Origin: Aldrovandia affinis
Taxonomy: Eukaryota > Chordata > Actinopteri > Notacanthiformes > Halosauridae
Assembly (NCBI GenBank): GCA_029706075.1
Contig: JAINUG010000328.1
Location: 372,001-436,000, forward strand
Reading direction: 5' to 3'
DNA: 64,000 nucleotides
Part shown: in pieces, positions 1 through 12,892 of the stretch
How positions within the stretch are numbered: position 1 is the first letter of the stretch
Layout of the letters: every line of letters begins with the position of its first letter
Program-made: the position numbers and the translations under genes
The notes under the pieces: generated by a model
Seen by the model: the letters and a program-made list of their open reading frames with translations, nothing else
What the model was told of the DNA's origin: nothing
Databases searched by the model: none

Positions 1-905
1 TTTACATTACATTTAAATTTTAAGCATTTAGCAGACACTCTTATCCAGAGCGACTTACAAGATGTGCATAAATACTTGCATCATTTATTTGCAAGCATTA
101 GTCGTAGTTCATAGTTTGCGCGAGAGATCAGTGCAGTAATACAGCGATAGACATAATTGCAGCCAGCTGTGTACCATACCTGTGACACTGGACACTATAT
201 TTTTTTATTAAATGGAGTACAAAGGGGTATATAGTGTTGAGCAAGTAGGCAGTGGTGATGACAATTAGCTAGATGTACAGAATTCAGTGGTAGTGGAGTT
301 TGAAAAGGTGGGTTTTGAGTCTCTTGCGGAAGATCGCAAGTGATTCCGCGGTCCTGACCGATTGCGGAAGGTCGTTCCACCAGCGAGGGTTCAGGACAGA
401 GAAGAGACGAGACCGCGAGGAGCGGCTGCCAGGCGCCCAGAGGGATGGGGCAGTCAGTTTGCCAGAGGAGGCGGAGCGGAGGGGTCTAGCTGGGGTGTAG
501 GGAGTGATGAGTGAACGGAGATATGGGGAGCAGTACCTCTAGCCGCTTGATAAGCCAGCACCAGTGATTTGAATCTGATGCGTGCTGCGATGGGGAGCCA
601 GTGCAGAGAGGAGAGTAGAGGGGTGACGTGGGTGAACTTCGGCTGGTTGAACACCAGACGAGCGGCGGCCTTCTGGACTAGTTGCAGTGGCTTGATGGCA
701 CAGGCCGGTAGGCCTGCCAGCAAGGAATTGCAGTAGTCTAGACGTGAGATCACCAGGGCCTGGACCAGGAGTTATGTGGCCTCTTGGGTGAGGAACGGTC
801 TGATGCTCTGGATGTTTTGGAGGGAGAATCAGCAGGTCCGAGTGAACGCTGCAATGTGGCCCGAGAAGCACAGTTGGTTGTCCAGGGCCACTCTGGCTGG
901 CTCTT
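1..905 (-). mobile_element. L2-type LINE, 5'-truncated 3' end
   Basis: On the - strand, several frames give the end of an L2 reverse transcriptase: VALDNQLCFSGH-like start, then SRLDYCNSLLAGLPACAIKP and QKAAARLVFNQPKFTHVTPL at 454-753, then RLFSVLNPRWWNDLP near 370-410. The coding part is broken by frameshifts. The 3' end is the tail gtaagtcgctctggataaga and an ATGTAA-type repeat at the window's left edge. No longer active. Confidence 0.9.
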
Positions 906-1469
906 ACCAAGCAGCAGGAGATGAAGAAGCACAACCAGGTGTGTTATGCTGGCTAATGAGTACATACCTTCTGCTAAAGTCACTCAAAACCCACCAATGT
1001 CAAACCCACTGGTGTTTGCACTTTACCTCAAAAGCACCCCGTATGTGTCAGTTTCTGGCGCCTCACTGCGCCCTTCTCTCATTAGAAAAGAGGGATGTGC
1101 TAGACCCTTCCATTAACGAATGTCCTGCTTTTCCCTTCATCAACTGTGTGTAATTAAAGCTTGGAAATGTATCAGTCTGTTCTTTTAATTAGCTGGCTGC
1201 ATTGTGCGCGATTCATACCAGAATCTCAGAGGGGTTTTTCAGGTGACACATGAATGCACTTGGTGCTGGCGATAGAGAGGCCAGGCTTATCTGCTAGTGT
1301 CAGTCAGAGAAGTGTGAAGCATTGACTACCAGGAGAACAGGAAATGTGCAGCATTTAGTTTCTGCCAGTGATCCGCCTGGCTTGGACAGAAATGGTAATA
1401 TAGCCATGCCCTTTCTCCTGGGGTGGCTGTGTTTGTGGGGGAGGGAGAGCCCACTTGGGTTTTGTTTGT

Positions 1470-1500
<31 letters not shown>

Positions 1501-2660
1501 GGTGCTTTTATTTTTTTCTTCTACACTGCCACTCCTGGTGTTGTCGAGGCTCCAAGAACGTGGCAAACTTGATAATGACCAAACTGTGCTGGACCATCTT
1601 TGTCACGCTGCGGACACTGTGGCGTGTGTGTAACTCAGAGGTGCCAAGTTCCCCTGATTCTGGCGCTTGGCATTGGCAGTGCGCATTACCGACAGCTGTG
1701 GAAGAAAATGGGGCTGTTGCCTTGTTGTATTTGAGCCGAGGACCTTCTTTAAATAGATTCTCCACAAAAGATAGATTGAGCAGAAAAGGCAATTTCAGCC
1801 TCAATCTGATGAAAGGTAAAACCACAGAAAAACACATATTAATCAAATAATCAGGTATGAGGGGCCAGTGTTTGCTCTGGTGGGAGGGTCAGCTGGGCTC
1901 GGCTGAGAGTGATGGAAATGCCAGCGGTGAAACGACTTGTATCCCGTTCCACCCCGAATCTTCACATGATGGCAGTGGCATGCCAGTCATGCCTAGGGGG
2001 GGTAGTCCTGCCTCACAGTGCCAGGATGGGGGTTGGGGGGGGGGTCAGGCCCGCTGACAGCTGCTAATGGCCGGAATGTGCTGATTGCAGTGTGTCCTGG
2101 GGGAGGGGTGCCTGCTCTCGAGGGTTATCAGGGCGCTCCCCTCCAAAACACCCCTGAAGTCTAAAAAGATGTGCATTCCTAGGTTCGACCACCGTGGTTT
2201 CGGTTCCTCTCTGACTCTGGGCATTGACAGGCCCTTTTGGAGAAGGGGTCTGACAATGGCGGTTTCCCCCCCCCCCCTTTTCCCTGAGTACCTTTGCCTG
2301 TTACACCAGCCTGAGAGCCATAAGTACTCTGCTGCTGCACTCTGCTGCTCCTCCTGCTTCTGCTGAGTTATAGAGACAGACAGCCCCTGGTGAAGAGAAA
2401 TGCCCCGCCCATTTTGTTTCAAAAACAACAAAAAATGAAGTCAGGAAGAGACTGCAGCACATTAAATGTGTTTTATCCTCCATGAAAGATTGATGTGCAC
2501 TTGCTGTTTAACCCTGCAACTCAGTACAGCGCTTTGTGTGCCGCAGTCAAATTCACTTAATGTGCCGCTTCGCAGTCTGCAGAGTGGGCTCTCGGCAAGG
2601 CCTGCCTCTCGATGCACACAACAAGAAATACTGGGACCTGAGAACCGCGTCTTTATCTGC
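906..2660. other. Unassigned intronic sequence
   Basis: Apart from the GT tract at 1466 and short G and C runs (2025-2045, 2267-2278) nothing is recognised. Frames up to 131 codons overlap on both strands and have no family likeness or splice-site support. Confidence 0.6.
1466..1501. repeat. (GT)n microsatellite
   Basis: Short imperfect GT array with ttgtgtgtg interruptions. Confidence 0.9.
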
Positions 2661-2662
2661 TG

Positions 2663-2743
<81 letters not shown>

Positions 2744-2745
2744 TT

Positions 2746-2807
<62 letters not shown>
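2663..2807. repeat. (TG)n microsatellite
   Basis: About 145 bp of TG dinucleotides with one ctttgtc interruption near 2743-2750. It creates spurious Cys-Val and Thr-His frames on the two strands. Confidence 0.98.
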
Positions 2808-2808
<1 letters not shown>

Positions 2809-3110
2809 AGCTCTCTCTCTCTCTCAGCCACTCCACCAGACCAATGAACAAATGTGGTCAGATACGCAGACCACAATTAAAAAAACATTGCGCCTCTGTG
2901 AAAATCAAACCGTCGACAGGAACAGTATGGCATATCAGCTGACATAAACATACACAGGGCCCAGAAAGACTGCATTTGATCCTCTCTGGGAAGTGTAGTA
3001 AAATGAGAAAATTGCACAGGAAGATTGAGTTCAAATATTATGTTCCATTTTGTACCTAAAATAGAGCTCCATATGAATGTACAGTACTACACTACTGGTT
3101 TGCCTCATGG

Positions 3111-3336
3111 CAGGGGTCTCCAATCTTATCCAAGAAGGTCTGCTGTGGGTACAGATGGGTCAGTGTGGGTGCAGGCTTTTGTTCTAGCCCAGCACTAAAA
3201 CACCTGATTCAACTAATCAAGGTTCTTGATTGAAGACCACGATTCCTTGATTAGTTTAATCAGCTGTTTTAGTGCTGGGCTAGAACAAAAGCCTGCACCC
3301 ACACTAGCTCTTCTCGGATAAGACTGGACACCCCTG
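3111..3336. mobile_element. Palindromic hAT-like MITE
   Basis: Ends caggggtctccaatcttatc and caggggtgtccagtcttatc (other strand), with arms running through gtgggtgcaggcttttgttc and agcccagcactaaaacacct to a short centre at about 3225. The whole 226 bp can fold into one hairpin. No clear 8-bp duplication. Confidence 0.8.
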
Positions 3337-3346
3337 CTCTTTAGTG

Positions 3347-3560
3347 CAGTGGTCCTCAACTCTGGTCCTGGAGGTCCGCAGGGTCTGCTGGTTTTTGTTG
3401 TTACTCGGCACTGAATTCATCAGTTAAAGGAGTTGTTAAGGCATATACACTGTTATCTCACCTCACCTGGTTTCCTAGATCTGAAATTGTTGTTGTTTTA
3501 AAGATGAAAACAAAAACCAGCCGACCCTTTGGATCGTGATTGGAGAATGACACCAGAAAA
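3347..3560. mobile_element. hAT MITE, right end diverged
   Basis: Left end cagtggtcctcaactctggt with cctggaggtcc, a very common fish hAT MITE end. A second copy start is at 35655. The right end (aaaaccagccgaccc near 3515) is decayed and its border is uncertain. Confidence 0.55.
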
Positions 3561-5114
3561 TGAGTGGAGCCATAATTAGCTCTCAAGCACGTGTTTGAAC
3601 CAATAAAAAAGTTTTGCTCCTTACAACAAATCACAATGATTGGTTCAAATCAGTGAGTCACTGGAAGCATAGGGTAGCTACACCCATTTTTAGTTTCATA
3701 ACACTTAATTCTCCCATCACTACCTGTGGATGTCTGTGACCAGGGGTTAGGACCACTTTCTCCTTTGCGAGTCACGGTTTTTGGGTTTAATAGACGTAGC
3801 GGTGCAGCTGCGGTGTATGGGTAATACAAAGTTTCTCCTTATTTAGGCCGATGCCCGAGCTAGGTGAGCGTGGGTGAGAGTGGCTCAGGTGTATATTCCT
3901 GCACTCTGTCATCAGGGCTGGTTCAGTTTATTGGTTGATTATCTGGTGGATTGTCCCAAAATGATTAACTCCCTACACTGGGAAGTCTCCTCCACACACC
4001 TCCCAAGAATTCGTCAAAAGAAGCCAATAAATTCCTTATCTGAATATAACACTTTTTATCCAGAGAGAGAGGGAAAATGAGATTGGAATGTCATTATAAA
4101 GCGCTATATTATCTTTGCTGGTGCTGGAACTGACTCCTCTGCTGCGCCAGCGGGGAAATGGAGATTAAAATAATTTATTGCTATTACCGCAACCAAGATA
4201 TTGGATTTGATTAAAAACAATAATCACAAAATACAAAGCAGGCAGTGACTGTACACTAAATATACTCCATCATCAGCACTCTGTGGAAGAGCTTCCCTCT
4301 GCTTGGAGGTGTGCAACTGTGTGTAACGTCCTGAGGTTTGAGCGTCTTTCACGATGCTGAAACATCCCCTGGAATGGGGATACAGTACAGGTGTAATGGT
4401 GTAATGCTATCATACCTGTATCAAAAATGTGAAATACTTTAACACAGGGGTGCACAATTCTGGTCTTTATCCAACCAATTATTCTGGCTAAATTAACACC
4501 CGTATACCCCAGTGCTGGTTCACTCCTGTATCGGACCGCAGTAAAACACCAAACATACATGTGCAAAAAAAGACATGATCTAATTAAAGAGCAGATGTTG
4601 GAACAACATCCTGAAAAGGTTTGGCCCTGGTTGCGCACCCCTGCTTTAACTCTTTAGACACGAGTACAATTCCTACTGATGACAATTTTTCACCAATATT
4701 CAGAACATAATTCTTATTTGATATGATTGTACATTTTGGTTTGTGTGCCGTGCTCTGTTGAAAATTCTCAGGGATCTGCAGGAGTGTTTTCAAATCATAC
4801 CAGTATCTAAAGAGTTTCAAATATGCATTTCACACAGGTCTGAATGCCATCCTGGCGGATGTAGAATATTGGCCTGCAAGAATTCTCTATCAATGCTCAC
4901 ATTCTGTAGCCGGCTGTACTCAAAACATGTTGATAATAATTTTAAAAATAAAGCTCACAGTGATGTAAAGACCACCAAGCATCGGAAAAGGTACACATTG
5001 ATCTTTCTTAACTCCCTGGCCCTCGTATACAAACCCTAACCCTAAAGTCCCAGGATGTTGGAGAGGTCTGATTCTGACTGGGTTCCTTTGCCCCTATCAG
5101 GTGTGTGTGTGTGT

Positions 5115-5979
5115 TAGGAGTGGGCGCTATACCAGTATGAAAGTGACTACCGGTATTATGCTGCGCCACGATATGGATTTTGCTATACCGTGGATACTGT
5201 TATATATTCATAAATTCTAATTTGGCATTCATATTGTTTTGTTCAAAATTTAAATTGAGTGATAGTAGTTAGTAGCTACATCTATTTTTTATTTTAATCT
5301 AACCTCCAGGTTCCTACGAAAAAAAGAAGCATGTTAATATGTTGACCTTTTTTTTTGAGTGGACGTTTTATGCATTTGTAGCAACAAACAAGCGTGCAGG
5401 CAGCTGCAGTTAGCAGGCAGACTACGTACTAATATTTATAGCCTATTACAAGTGCAAAAGTGAAGAATCGAAAATGAGCGAACACGCAGAAAGTGATGTT
5501 GCTCAAGAGCAGGATGATGACGAATTGGTTAAAAAGAAAGGGGGCTCCTCTGTCGTTTGGAACTGGTTTGGGTTCAAAATCTCCGACCTCGACCAACAAA
5601 CAATACTATGCAGGTTGTGTCGCCGTGTTGTTTTAGCCAAAGGTGGAAACAACAGCAACCTGTTTACCCACCTGGAAACCATGCATGTCCGTGAATATGA
5701 CGAATGTACCCGAATGCGTGAAACAGTTAGTCCAGGAGCTCGCCCGAAGACAAGCCAGACTCCCGCTCAGCAATCAATCAAGTCATCATTCGCTGCCGGT
5801 AACTCTTTCTGGTTATATAAGGTTAAAATACATATTTTGCCTTAACTAATGTCATTTAACTAAGAAGGGCTATTCAAATGTGATTCAGATTTTGTTTCTC
5901 ATATATCGTGATATCATATCGATATCGTCTGGACAGTGGAAAATATCGTGATATGAATTTTAGCTCATATCGCCCACCC

Positions 5980-5982
<3 letters not shown>
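5115..5982 (+). mobile_element. hAT element remnant with BED-finger exon
   Basis: Inverted ends TAGGAGTGGGCGCTAT (left) and TAGGGGTGGGCGATAT (right, other strand). It lies in a (GT)n array, so the 8-bp flanks are both gtgtgtgt. The only coding part is the BED exon below; the catalytic part is missing. Confidence 0.85.
5474..5845 (+). pseudogene. BED-type zinc finger exon of a hAT transposase
   Basis: ATG at 5474, MSEHAESDVAQEQ, then a BED finger VVWNWFGFKISDLD with CRLCRRVV and HLETMHV (C-x2-C...H-x4-H). After SFAAG there is gtaactc at 5800, a good splice donor, so the open frame beyond it is likely intron. Normally followed by the RNase-H-like domain, which has been lost here. A DNA-binding-only product is possible but expression is not shown. 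Confidence 0.75.
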
Positions 5983-6032
<50 letters not shown>

Positions 6033-6045
6033 GTGTGTGTGTGCA
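5983..6045. repeat. (GT)n microsatellite split by a hAT element
   Basis: Continuation of the short GT tract at 5101-5114; the hAT element lies between the two parts. Confidence 0.95.
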
Positions 6046-9000
6046 CTTACCATATGGGCCATTAATCTCCACACGCGATACGCGGGGGCCCACACCGAGG
6101 CCACGCCAGCCGCTGGTCACATGATTTGGGGGAGGGGCGCAATACCATCACATTGTATCCAAGCCACCACTGTAAGACCCAAATTTAGATCTGTGACTCA
6201 TAAATAACCGCCGCCTGCCTCGATGCTAACGCTGATATAACTCGTCAGTAAACCTTGAGGTGGTTTCTGCACGGCGACACAGTGATACTAACGCCGGTAG
6301 TGTCTGCACAGTGATACGGTGGTTGACCTTGGCACGTGCTGGGGGTTTATCTCATGTTATCTCATAAATAACAATACACAATGTGTGTCGATCCTCAATT
6401 CTGCCCAGTATGTTTGTTCCTCTCAAGCGAAGAAAGGTATTTTTCCTCTGTGTGTCATTTCAGTTATTCACACATACAGTATATCGGTGTGTATATTTAT
6501 ACTTGTATCATTCGGACACATTTGGACATATTTAACACATATTTGTAAAAGTTTGTAACTGTTAATACCAGCTTGACTGACTCTGCTTTTCCCATTATGA
6601 TAGTGTTCCGTGGTCAGCGCATGCATTTTGTTGTCAGAAACAGCCAAGAATATTTATGAATAATTACATTGACTAAATTATGAAAAATTATGGAGTTTAT
6701 TCTTGGGACTGTGACAGTAACTTAATGTAACAGTACACTTAAAAGTCAAATGCCACCGGCACTGGTGGCTCCATTTGAGTGATTTTATAAGTTTGAACAG
6801 GTCTTTCCCTCTGTGACGGGGCTTGTGTGTACTATATTAACCAGGGGCTTCCCATCTGGAGAGGCATCTATGGGGAAAAACAATGCACTGTAAGGCAGAG
6901 CCCAAACTGGAGCTATGGAGATATGGGCCTAGTTGTCTTTAGCATTAGAAGGTCTCCAGTTCCCACAGGCAGAGTACACAGCCTCATTTGCTGAACCTAT
7001 GAGGGGGATTGCACTGGACAGCACTGACCCATAGCAGCCTGCTGGTCATAAATCTTCAGTGGGCGAGTGTGGGGCCCATGAAAAGCCCTCCTTTAGAAGG
7101 AGGTTTGCTGCTAAGGTTGAACGAAACCCTGGAATGATACCTCCTGTGCCGCTTTATAGGACCTCCTGCCTGCATGCATGCAAAAAATACCAAGCCAATG
7201 TCGTAGCCTGTGTCATTCGGTATAGCCGGCCATGGTCATGTGGTACAACCAGAAGAAGTAACGTATAATGTACAGCGAACAAGTAGGTTGTTTAAAAACA
7301 ACCATATGACAGGGTGATGCGACCCCCAATGCAAAGCGAGTAACCATAACAACCATGAAACCATAACAAGTGCGGTTATTTGGAGACAACTGACTTGCTT
7401 GCTGTAAATTATCCCGCTTGTACCCCGGCTATCTCCACAGCTAGCTAGTGCATACTAGCTAGCTAGCTAACTCTAATGTTGCACTGAAAAGTGCAGTTGA
7501 ACAGCAAATTAGCCGGGATGTGCATGAGCCTTTTGCAAAATCAAGGTTGTGTAGCGCTGTTCACTTTTCCTCAGTTCTGTCCTGATGAGAGAATGTGGGG
7601 GTCAGCAGGGAGAGAGAGTGGGAGAAAGATGAGTCCTGTTTGAGTCAAAGACAAGCTCTGTATGAGTAGACCCAAAAACACATCTTCAAGTGTTAGAACT
7701 CAAACTGACAGGGTGGCTGGAACAGGCTAAAAACTGTCTTGCTGTGATTTTCAAATAGCTGAGTAATACAACAATTTGTATCTTAACAAATTGGTCATAT
7801 ATTTACGTAAAAGTCGGTTCTAGCTGGTGACAGCAGCGATTTCCTGTTTTCTGTATTAATCCTCCCATTGGACCGTAGGGATTCCGCCTGTTGCTAGGGT
7901 ACCGAAACACCCATTCCTCCCCTGACTGACTCTTCCGTGTGCGACAGCCATTTTTCTTCATGTGTCGTGTGACGCGGGCGTCACCTCTACGGCTATTGGG
8001 CAGACAGGTCAGAACGCAAAGCTCTTGGCGCTTTGATACTTGTGTTTTCACGGCAACGGCGGTGAAATTTTGTGGAAACGGGCTCAATGGTTGGCTGGTG
8101 AGCCCACTGGCCCACTCCAGGACATGGGCTTCAATTCCACAGGAACTGCGAACCGCCCAATGAACTGCATGCATACAAACACAGTATTACTGTACACAGG
8201 TCCCTTTTTATACTGTTACACCCACAGTTTGATACAATTTCAGAACAAAACAACTGGGAGACGGAGGGAGAGAGTATGTGAAAGAGAGGGGGAGACCGAG
8301 GGAGGGGGGCCAGGCTCAGAGACAGGGAGAGGAGAGATGGAGAGAAAGAGGGAGGTGTGTGGAGAGGGAGAGCGAGGTTGTATTGGCCTACTTTACTTAA
8401 AAAACAAACAATTGCTCACTTTTGAGTGAGAGAGGGGGGGAGGGGTTGTAACAGCTTATTTTAGCCAAAGAAACAACCGGATGTTACTAAAGCACAGAGA
8501 TAAACTGGTGTCTATGTACTGTGCGCTCTGGGTTAAAACAAAGGTGCATAGATCAAAGAAATTAAATAACTGCATTCATAAACAATCCGCACTCCACGTT
8601 TTTAATTTAAGATGAGGCTAAAAGATTTAAAAGTTTTGATGTATTGTCTTCATCACTGAAATGGTGATGGTGAAATGTACTGATGGCAGACTTGCATACC
8701 TAACTCTAAAGCATCACCATAGGTGTACAAGCTAATTAGAGAGGAACTAACACACCTGTTTCTTTTCCAGTGCAGAACATTACTGTTGATCATTATGCTT
8801 TTCTATGGAGAATTGCCAGATCTGGTGTTTCATTAGGGCCTTCCCCTGTGTTTATTACCTGCCTGTGTTTCTCATGAAGCAGGAAGTGTTTATAATCCAG
8901 AGTTCTGTCAGGACGTGGCTGTAACATTACATAATAAACTAAATATTTCAGACTTATTATATATTTCACCGTTGAATTTCATTTGAAAGTGAAATCACAC

Positions 9001-9480
9001 TATAGCATGCACTTGACTTTCACTTTAGTTCCCTGTACAGCTCATGAAAATAAATTAATTGCAGGATTATATAAACACATCTAGCATTTTTTTAATGTAT
9101 GAGAAGGTTACACTTCCATATGTTATTCCGTATGTCTTATTCTCAGTTAAAATGAGTGATATTTTGAGCCATTGATTGCTGCAAGTAAATAAAGCTATAT
9201 TTCAGGGGGTTTCCGTGGCGATGTCGGTTGAAGGATTTGCCGGTGAAACGGTGCCAGCGAGTCGTTATTACAGCAGCCATTGTGGCAGGGGACCTCCACA
9301 GTGTCCAAATAGTGTCCAAATAAACCTCACACTCTTATCAGGAAGTATCACGCAAAAGCGAACATCAGTACGAGACAGAGGGAGCTTTGCGTGGGATCAG
9401 TAAGGAGACAAGACAGTCCTGATATGCCTGTGTCTGATTTATGACCATTATTACAGATACAGAAGTGGAAACTGAATCGG
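6046..9480. other. Unassigned intronic sequence
   Basis: No gene or clear transposon apart from the purine tract. A tagctagctagc run lies at 7440-7470. A frame of 123 codons on the - strand (7803-8174) has no recognised domain. Confidence 0.55.
8246..8375. repeat. Purine-rich (GA/GGA) tract
   Basis: About 130 bp, almost all A and G on the + strand with units gagagag and gggagac. No gene feature. Purine mirror tracts of this kind can form triplex DNA (inference). Confidence 0.8.
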
Positions 9481-9481
9481 T

Positions 9482-9600
9482 GGGGGGAGTGTGTGTGTGT
9501 GTGGTGGTGTGTGGAGGTGTGAGTATGTCGGTGGGTGTCTGTGTATGAGCGTGGTGGTGTGTGTGTGTTTGTGTGAGTGTGCGGAGGTGTCTTTGAGGGC
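9482..9600. repeat. Imperfect (GT)n tract
   Basis: GT-rich with interspersed ggtgg and gagtatg; degenerate microsatellite. Confidence 0.75.
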
Positions 9601-10345
9601 CCCCGGGTCAAACGTCCAGTGTGCAGCAGCATGGTTGCAACCTCATACCGTCTGCTACGAGACATTGTGTCTATTTCACGCCTCTGAATTTGGAAGCGCG
9701 GTTCATGGGGACTGGCCTGAGACCAGCCAAGGCCAAACTGATACGAATGGGAACGATAAGTGCTGCTTTATCCCTGCCGTTAATGGTTTTATATCGTAGG
9801 TGAATTTTGAAATGAATCTACTGTAGCTTTAAAATGTGTGTCGTGCCGGCACACTAGGAAAACTCCCCGGCTAATGCTGCACTGGCTACTAGTTTGAAAC
9901 GAGGTCTTCTGACTTGTGGCCGTTCCAGCCAAGTTCTGACAAACCCTATTAATGTTGAAGTGTAGCGTGATTCTGAGGATTGGACTTTGGATCACAGCCT
10001 CCATTCCAGCATGTGTTCGACAACCTGTTGCATCCGTTGTGTGACAGACACGGTTTCCTTGTTCCTCTCGCTCATTGGTGAAGAGCGTCTCTATGTGGAA
10101 TTTAGTATTGCTTCATGCTGCTGCTCTATGCGTATTTGATTTCTTACAGCTTGTGAATAGTTGAGTACCAGATAAACTGGTTGATGTAGGTAGCGTAGCG
10201 CAGTGCAGGAATGGTTCCCTAAACTTCCAGGATGACGGAAGATTCCGTCTTGAAGGGCAATCCAAGGCCACAGCTTTTGTATAGTCAGTGTGACAGGAGG
10301 CCAGGTCAAATGCAGTTAGCCTCCGTGGCTATAAGCATTTAGAGA

Positions 10346-10515
10346 GTGGAAATGGATTGCATTTATATAGAGCTTTTCAACTCATGATCTCAAAGCACTT
10401 TACAGTGAAGGGGAGAAACTCACCTTAACCTCCACCAACACCCACCTGGGTGATGCACGACAGCCATTTTGCACCACCGGAACGCTCACCACATATCAGC
10501 TGAGGCGGAAGACCT
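10346..10515 (+). repeat. Dispersed fish repeat (atttatatagagctttt type)
   Basis: Begins attgcatttatatagagctt, then caaagcactttacag, then a Cys/His-codon-free stretch with cacccacctgggtgatgcac. This motif order is frequent in fish genomes; its element class is not settled here. Confidence 0.5.
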
Positions 10516-12403
10516 GTGGTTCTGTACCTGTGTACAGAACATAGTGGATACCTGTGTATTTAATATTATAAATCTTACTAATGTGTTCATTAAAGTTCTG
10601 GTCCTTAAGTCTTAAATACTGTATTACATTATATTAAATATTACATTATCTTTAAAAATAAAAGTAGAGATGACTTCTCTACTACTATATTACTTTTCTA
10701 GAGAAGGTTTTGGTTGCGTTTTCATTGGCATACGGGCTGTGGTGCTGATTGCAGAGGAGCAGAGAGTGTGCTTGGATGACATCCTTTGTTTTCTCCTCTC
10801 TTAATGAGTGAGGAAATCCACAATCGGACCTGGAGAGGATCCAGAGGGGGGCCTGGAGAGGATCTACAGGGGGGTTCCGGGTCCTCAGTGGCTCAAGTGT
10901 AGAGGTTTAGACTTTCACTTTACAGCTAACAACAGATCCATTGATGCTTTCTGGGCCATGGCGCAACTTGTGCCTGGATTAGAAATGTATGAAAGGTATG
11001 AATTCGGTAACTTTGGTTCAGTAATGTGTGCCATTTTGGTGATTACTGTGGAGAAATAAGAATTATAGTCTTGATATAGTATCAAGATCAGAATACCTAT
11101 TGCAACACTTCACAATATATTGGCAAATATACAGAGCTGCGGTTTTCGGATATGGCAATTTATGTATTTAAAAAAACAGTACTGTGAAAGACATTTTATC
11201 AATTTATTTTCCAAGAAAAAAGTCCATATATTTACAGTATATTGCAGTGTATTCCATGCCCATGGGGAACAGCTGCATCCTTGTTGCTTGGAGACCAGCG
11301 CCAGGCCCCCTCACCCCAGGGGGCCTCTCTGCTGCACCTGTCTCTATGGAAAGACATCAGCGCTCAACTTTCCAGCCCCCGCCCACACATCCCGACTCCC
11401 TGTTTCCCTATTGGACGCTCCTGTTCCAAAGGGTCTCTTATTGGCTTATATATCATTTCACACAGCTGTGTTTTGTAATCTGTAGGGAGGAATGCCTTGT
11501 GTTTCGATCCTTTGCCGTGTCAGCAGCTCCAGAGAACTTGGGAGAGGCATGAGGCGTCTCAGAGGAAGCGCATAGTGCGTGGCGGTGCTGTGCCACACAG
11601 GATTCAAACACTGATGTCATTTTGAGACCTATGCACCTGGCTCACTGTGATCATGGACCTTTGATTGTGCTGTATGTCACCCTCGTTCGCTTATAAAAGC
11701 AGGTGCCAGACATGTCTAAACGCACTCTCAGGTTATCAGATTATTGTCTGATAGAGTTTTCACATAAAAATACATATTTATTTTTACTCGTGACCCAGGC
11801 ACGGGTCCATATTAATGTGGAGATGCTTTTGATTTATTTTATTCTCTGGGGAAATGTCATTATGTTACGCTTGGAGTAGATGTTTTCCACAAGCGTTGCC
11901 ATAACTCCCGCACCCCTCTCCTCTGAACGGGGTGGCATAAGAGCACAATGCTGGTGGGAACATCACCTGCAGTGCCTCACCACTACCTCTGCGTCTCCCG
12001 GGAATAGCGCTGTATTGGGACTGGGGTCGGCGGTAAATCCTCATTAATGCGTCATCGTATAAACACTGATGGGACACCGTTATCTGGCAGGTTGATGCTC
12101 CGTAGGTGGCACCCCGCCGATCCGTGACACGGCGACTGTCACCGTGACGACCTTGTTTTCCCAAACCCTCCCGTATGGAGAGAGTGGCTCATGTCTGTCC
12201 TGCTGTGTCTGTCTGTCTGCATCCAAAGCCCCGCTGACCTCAATGATGGGCCCACGTACACCCCCCCCCCCTTGGGTTGACTGGATACAGTGCAGGGCGC
12301 AGGGCGAGAAGCAGAGTGAGGCAGACAGGAACTGAACGCAGCACAGCACCTGACAGACAGAGATTGGCCGCCTCTTCTCATTGTCTGCTTCCGACCACAC
12401 ACG

Positions 12404-12492
12404 CACTCTGTCTACACGCTCACTGACTGCTTCCATCCACACAATCACTGTCTGCTTCTGTCCACACACTCACTGTCTGCTTCTGTCCACAT
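12404..12492. repeat. Tandem repeat, ~29 bp unit
   Basis: About three imperfect copies of cactgtctgcttctgtccac with acacact. Confidence 0.7.
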
Positions 12493-12804
12493 GCCCACTC
12501 TCAGCATGTTGTGTTTCAATGAGTCTATGGAGACAAAGTCTGTGGAGGGGGTTCTTCCACCTCTGGAGAAATCCTTTCTTTGTGAATACAGAAAGGGATC
12601 AAGGTAGACAAATGAACACTGCAAATGAACACTGCACTGAAGGCAATCATTTTATGAAACCATTAGTACCTAGCAGTAAGTTTCAATGGAATGCTGTAGC
12701 TCTTCTATATAGTGTGGAATCGGATCGTGTAGGATCTTATCATTGCATTAGGTGTTCTAATGTCAAATTATGAGTGAACCAATGGCACTTGAGGGTGTCA
12801 CTGT

Positions 12805-12892
12805 GGCAGAGTATGTGGGCGTGGCCAGGGCAGGGTCTGAGGGGGTGGGGTCTGAGGGTGTGGCCAGGGCGGGGTCTGAGGGGGCGTGTCTA
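12805..12892. repeat. GC-rich tandem repeat
   Basis: Three imperfect units of gtggccagggcggggtctga with gggg. Confidence 0.75.

Noticed and set aside
2462..2947. Thr-His and Cys-Val rich frames
   Set aside because: Pure translation of the (TG)n array in different frames.
7803..8174. 123-codon - strand frame
   Set aside because: Overlapping frames on both strands, no domain or homology.
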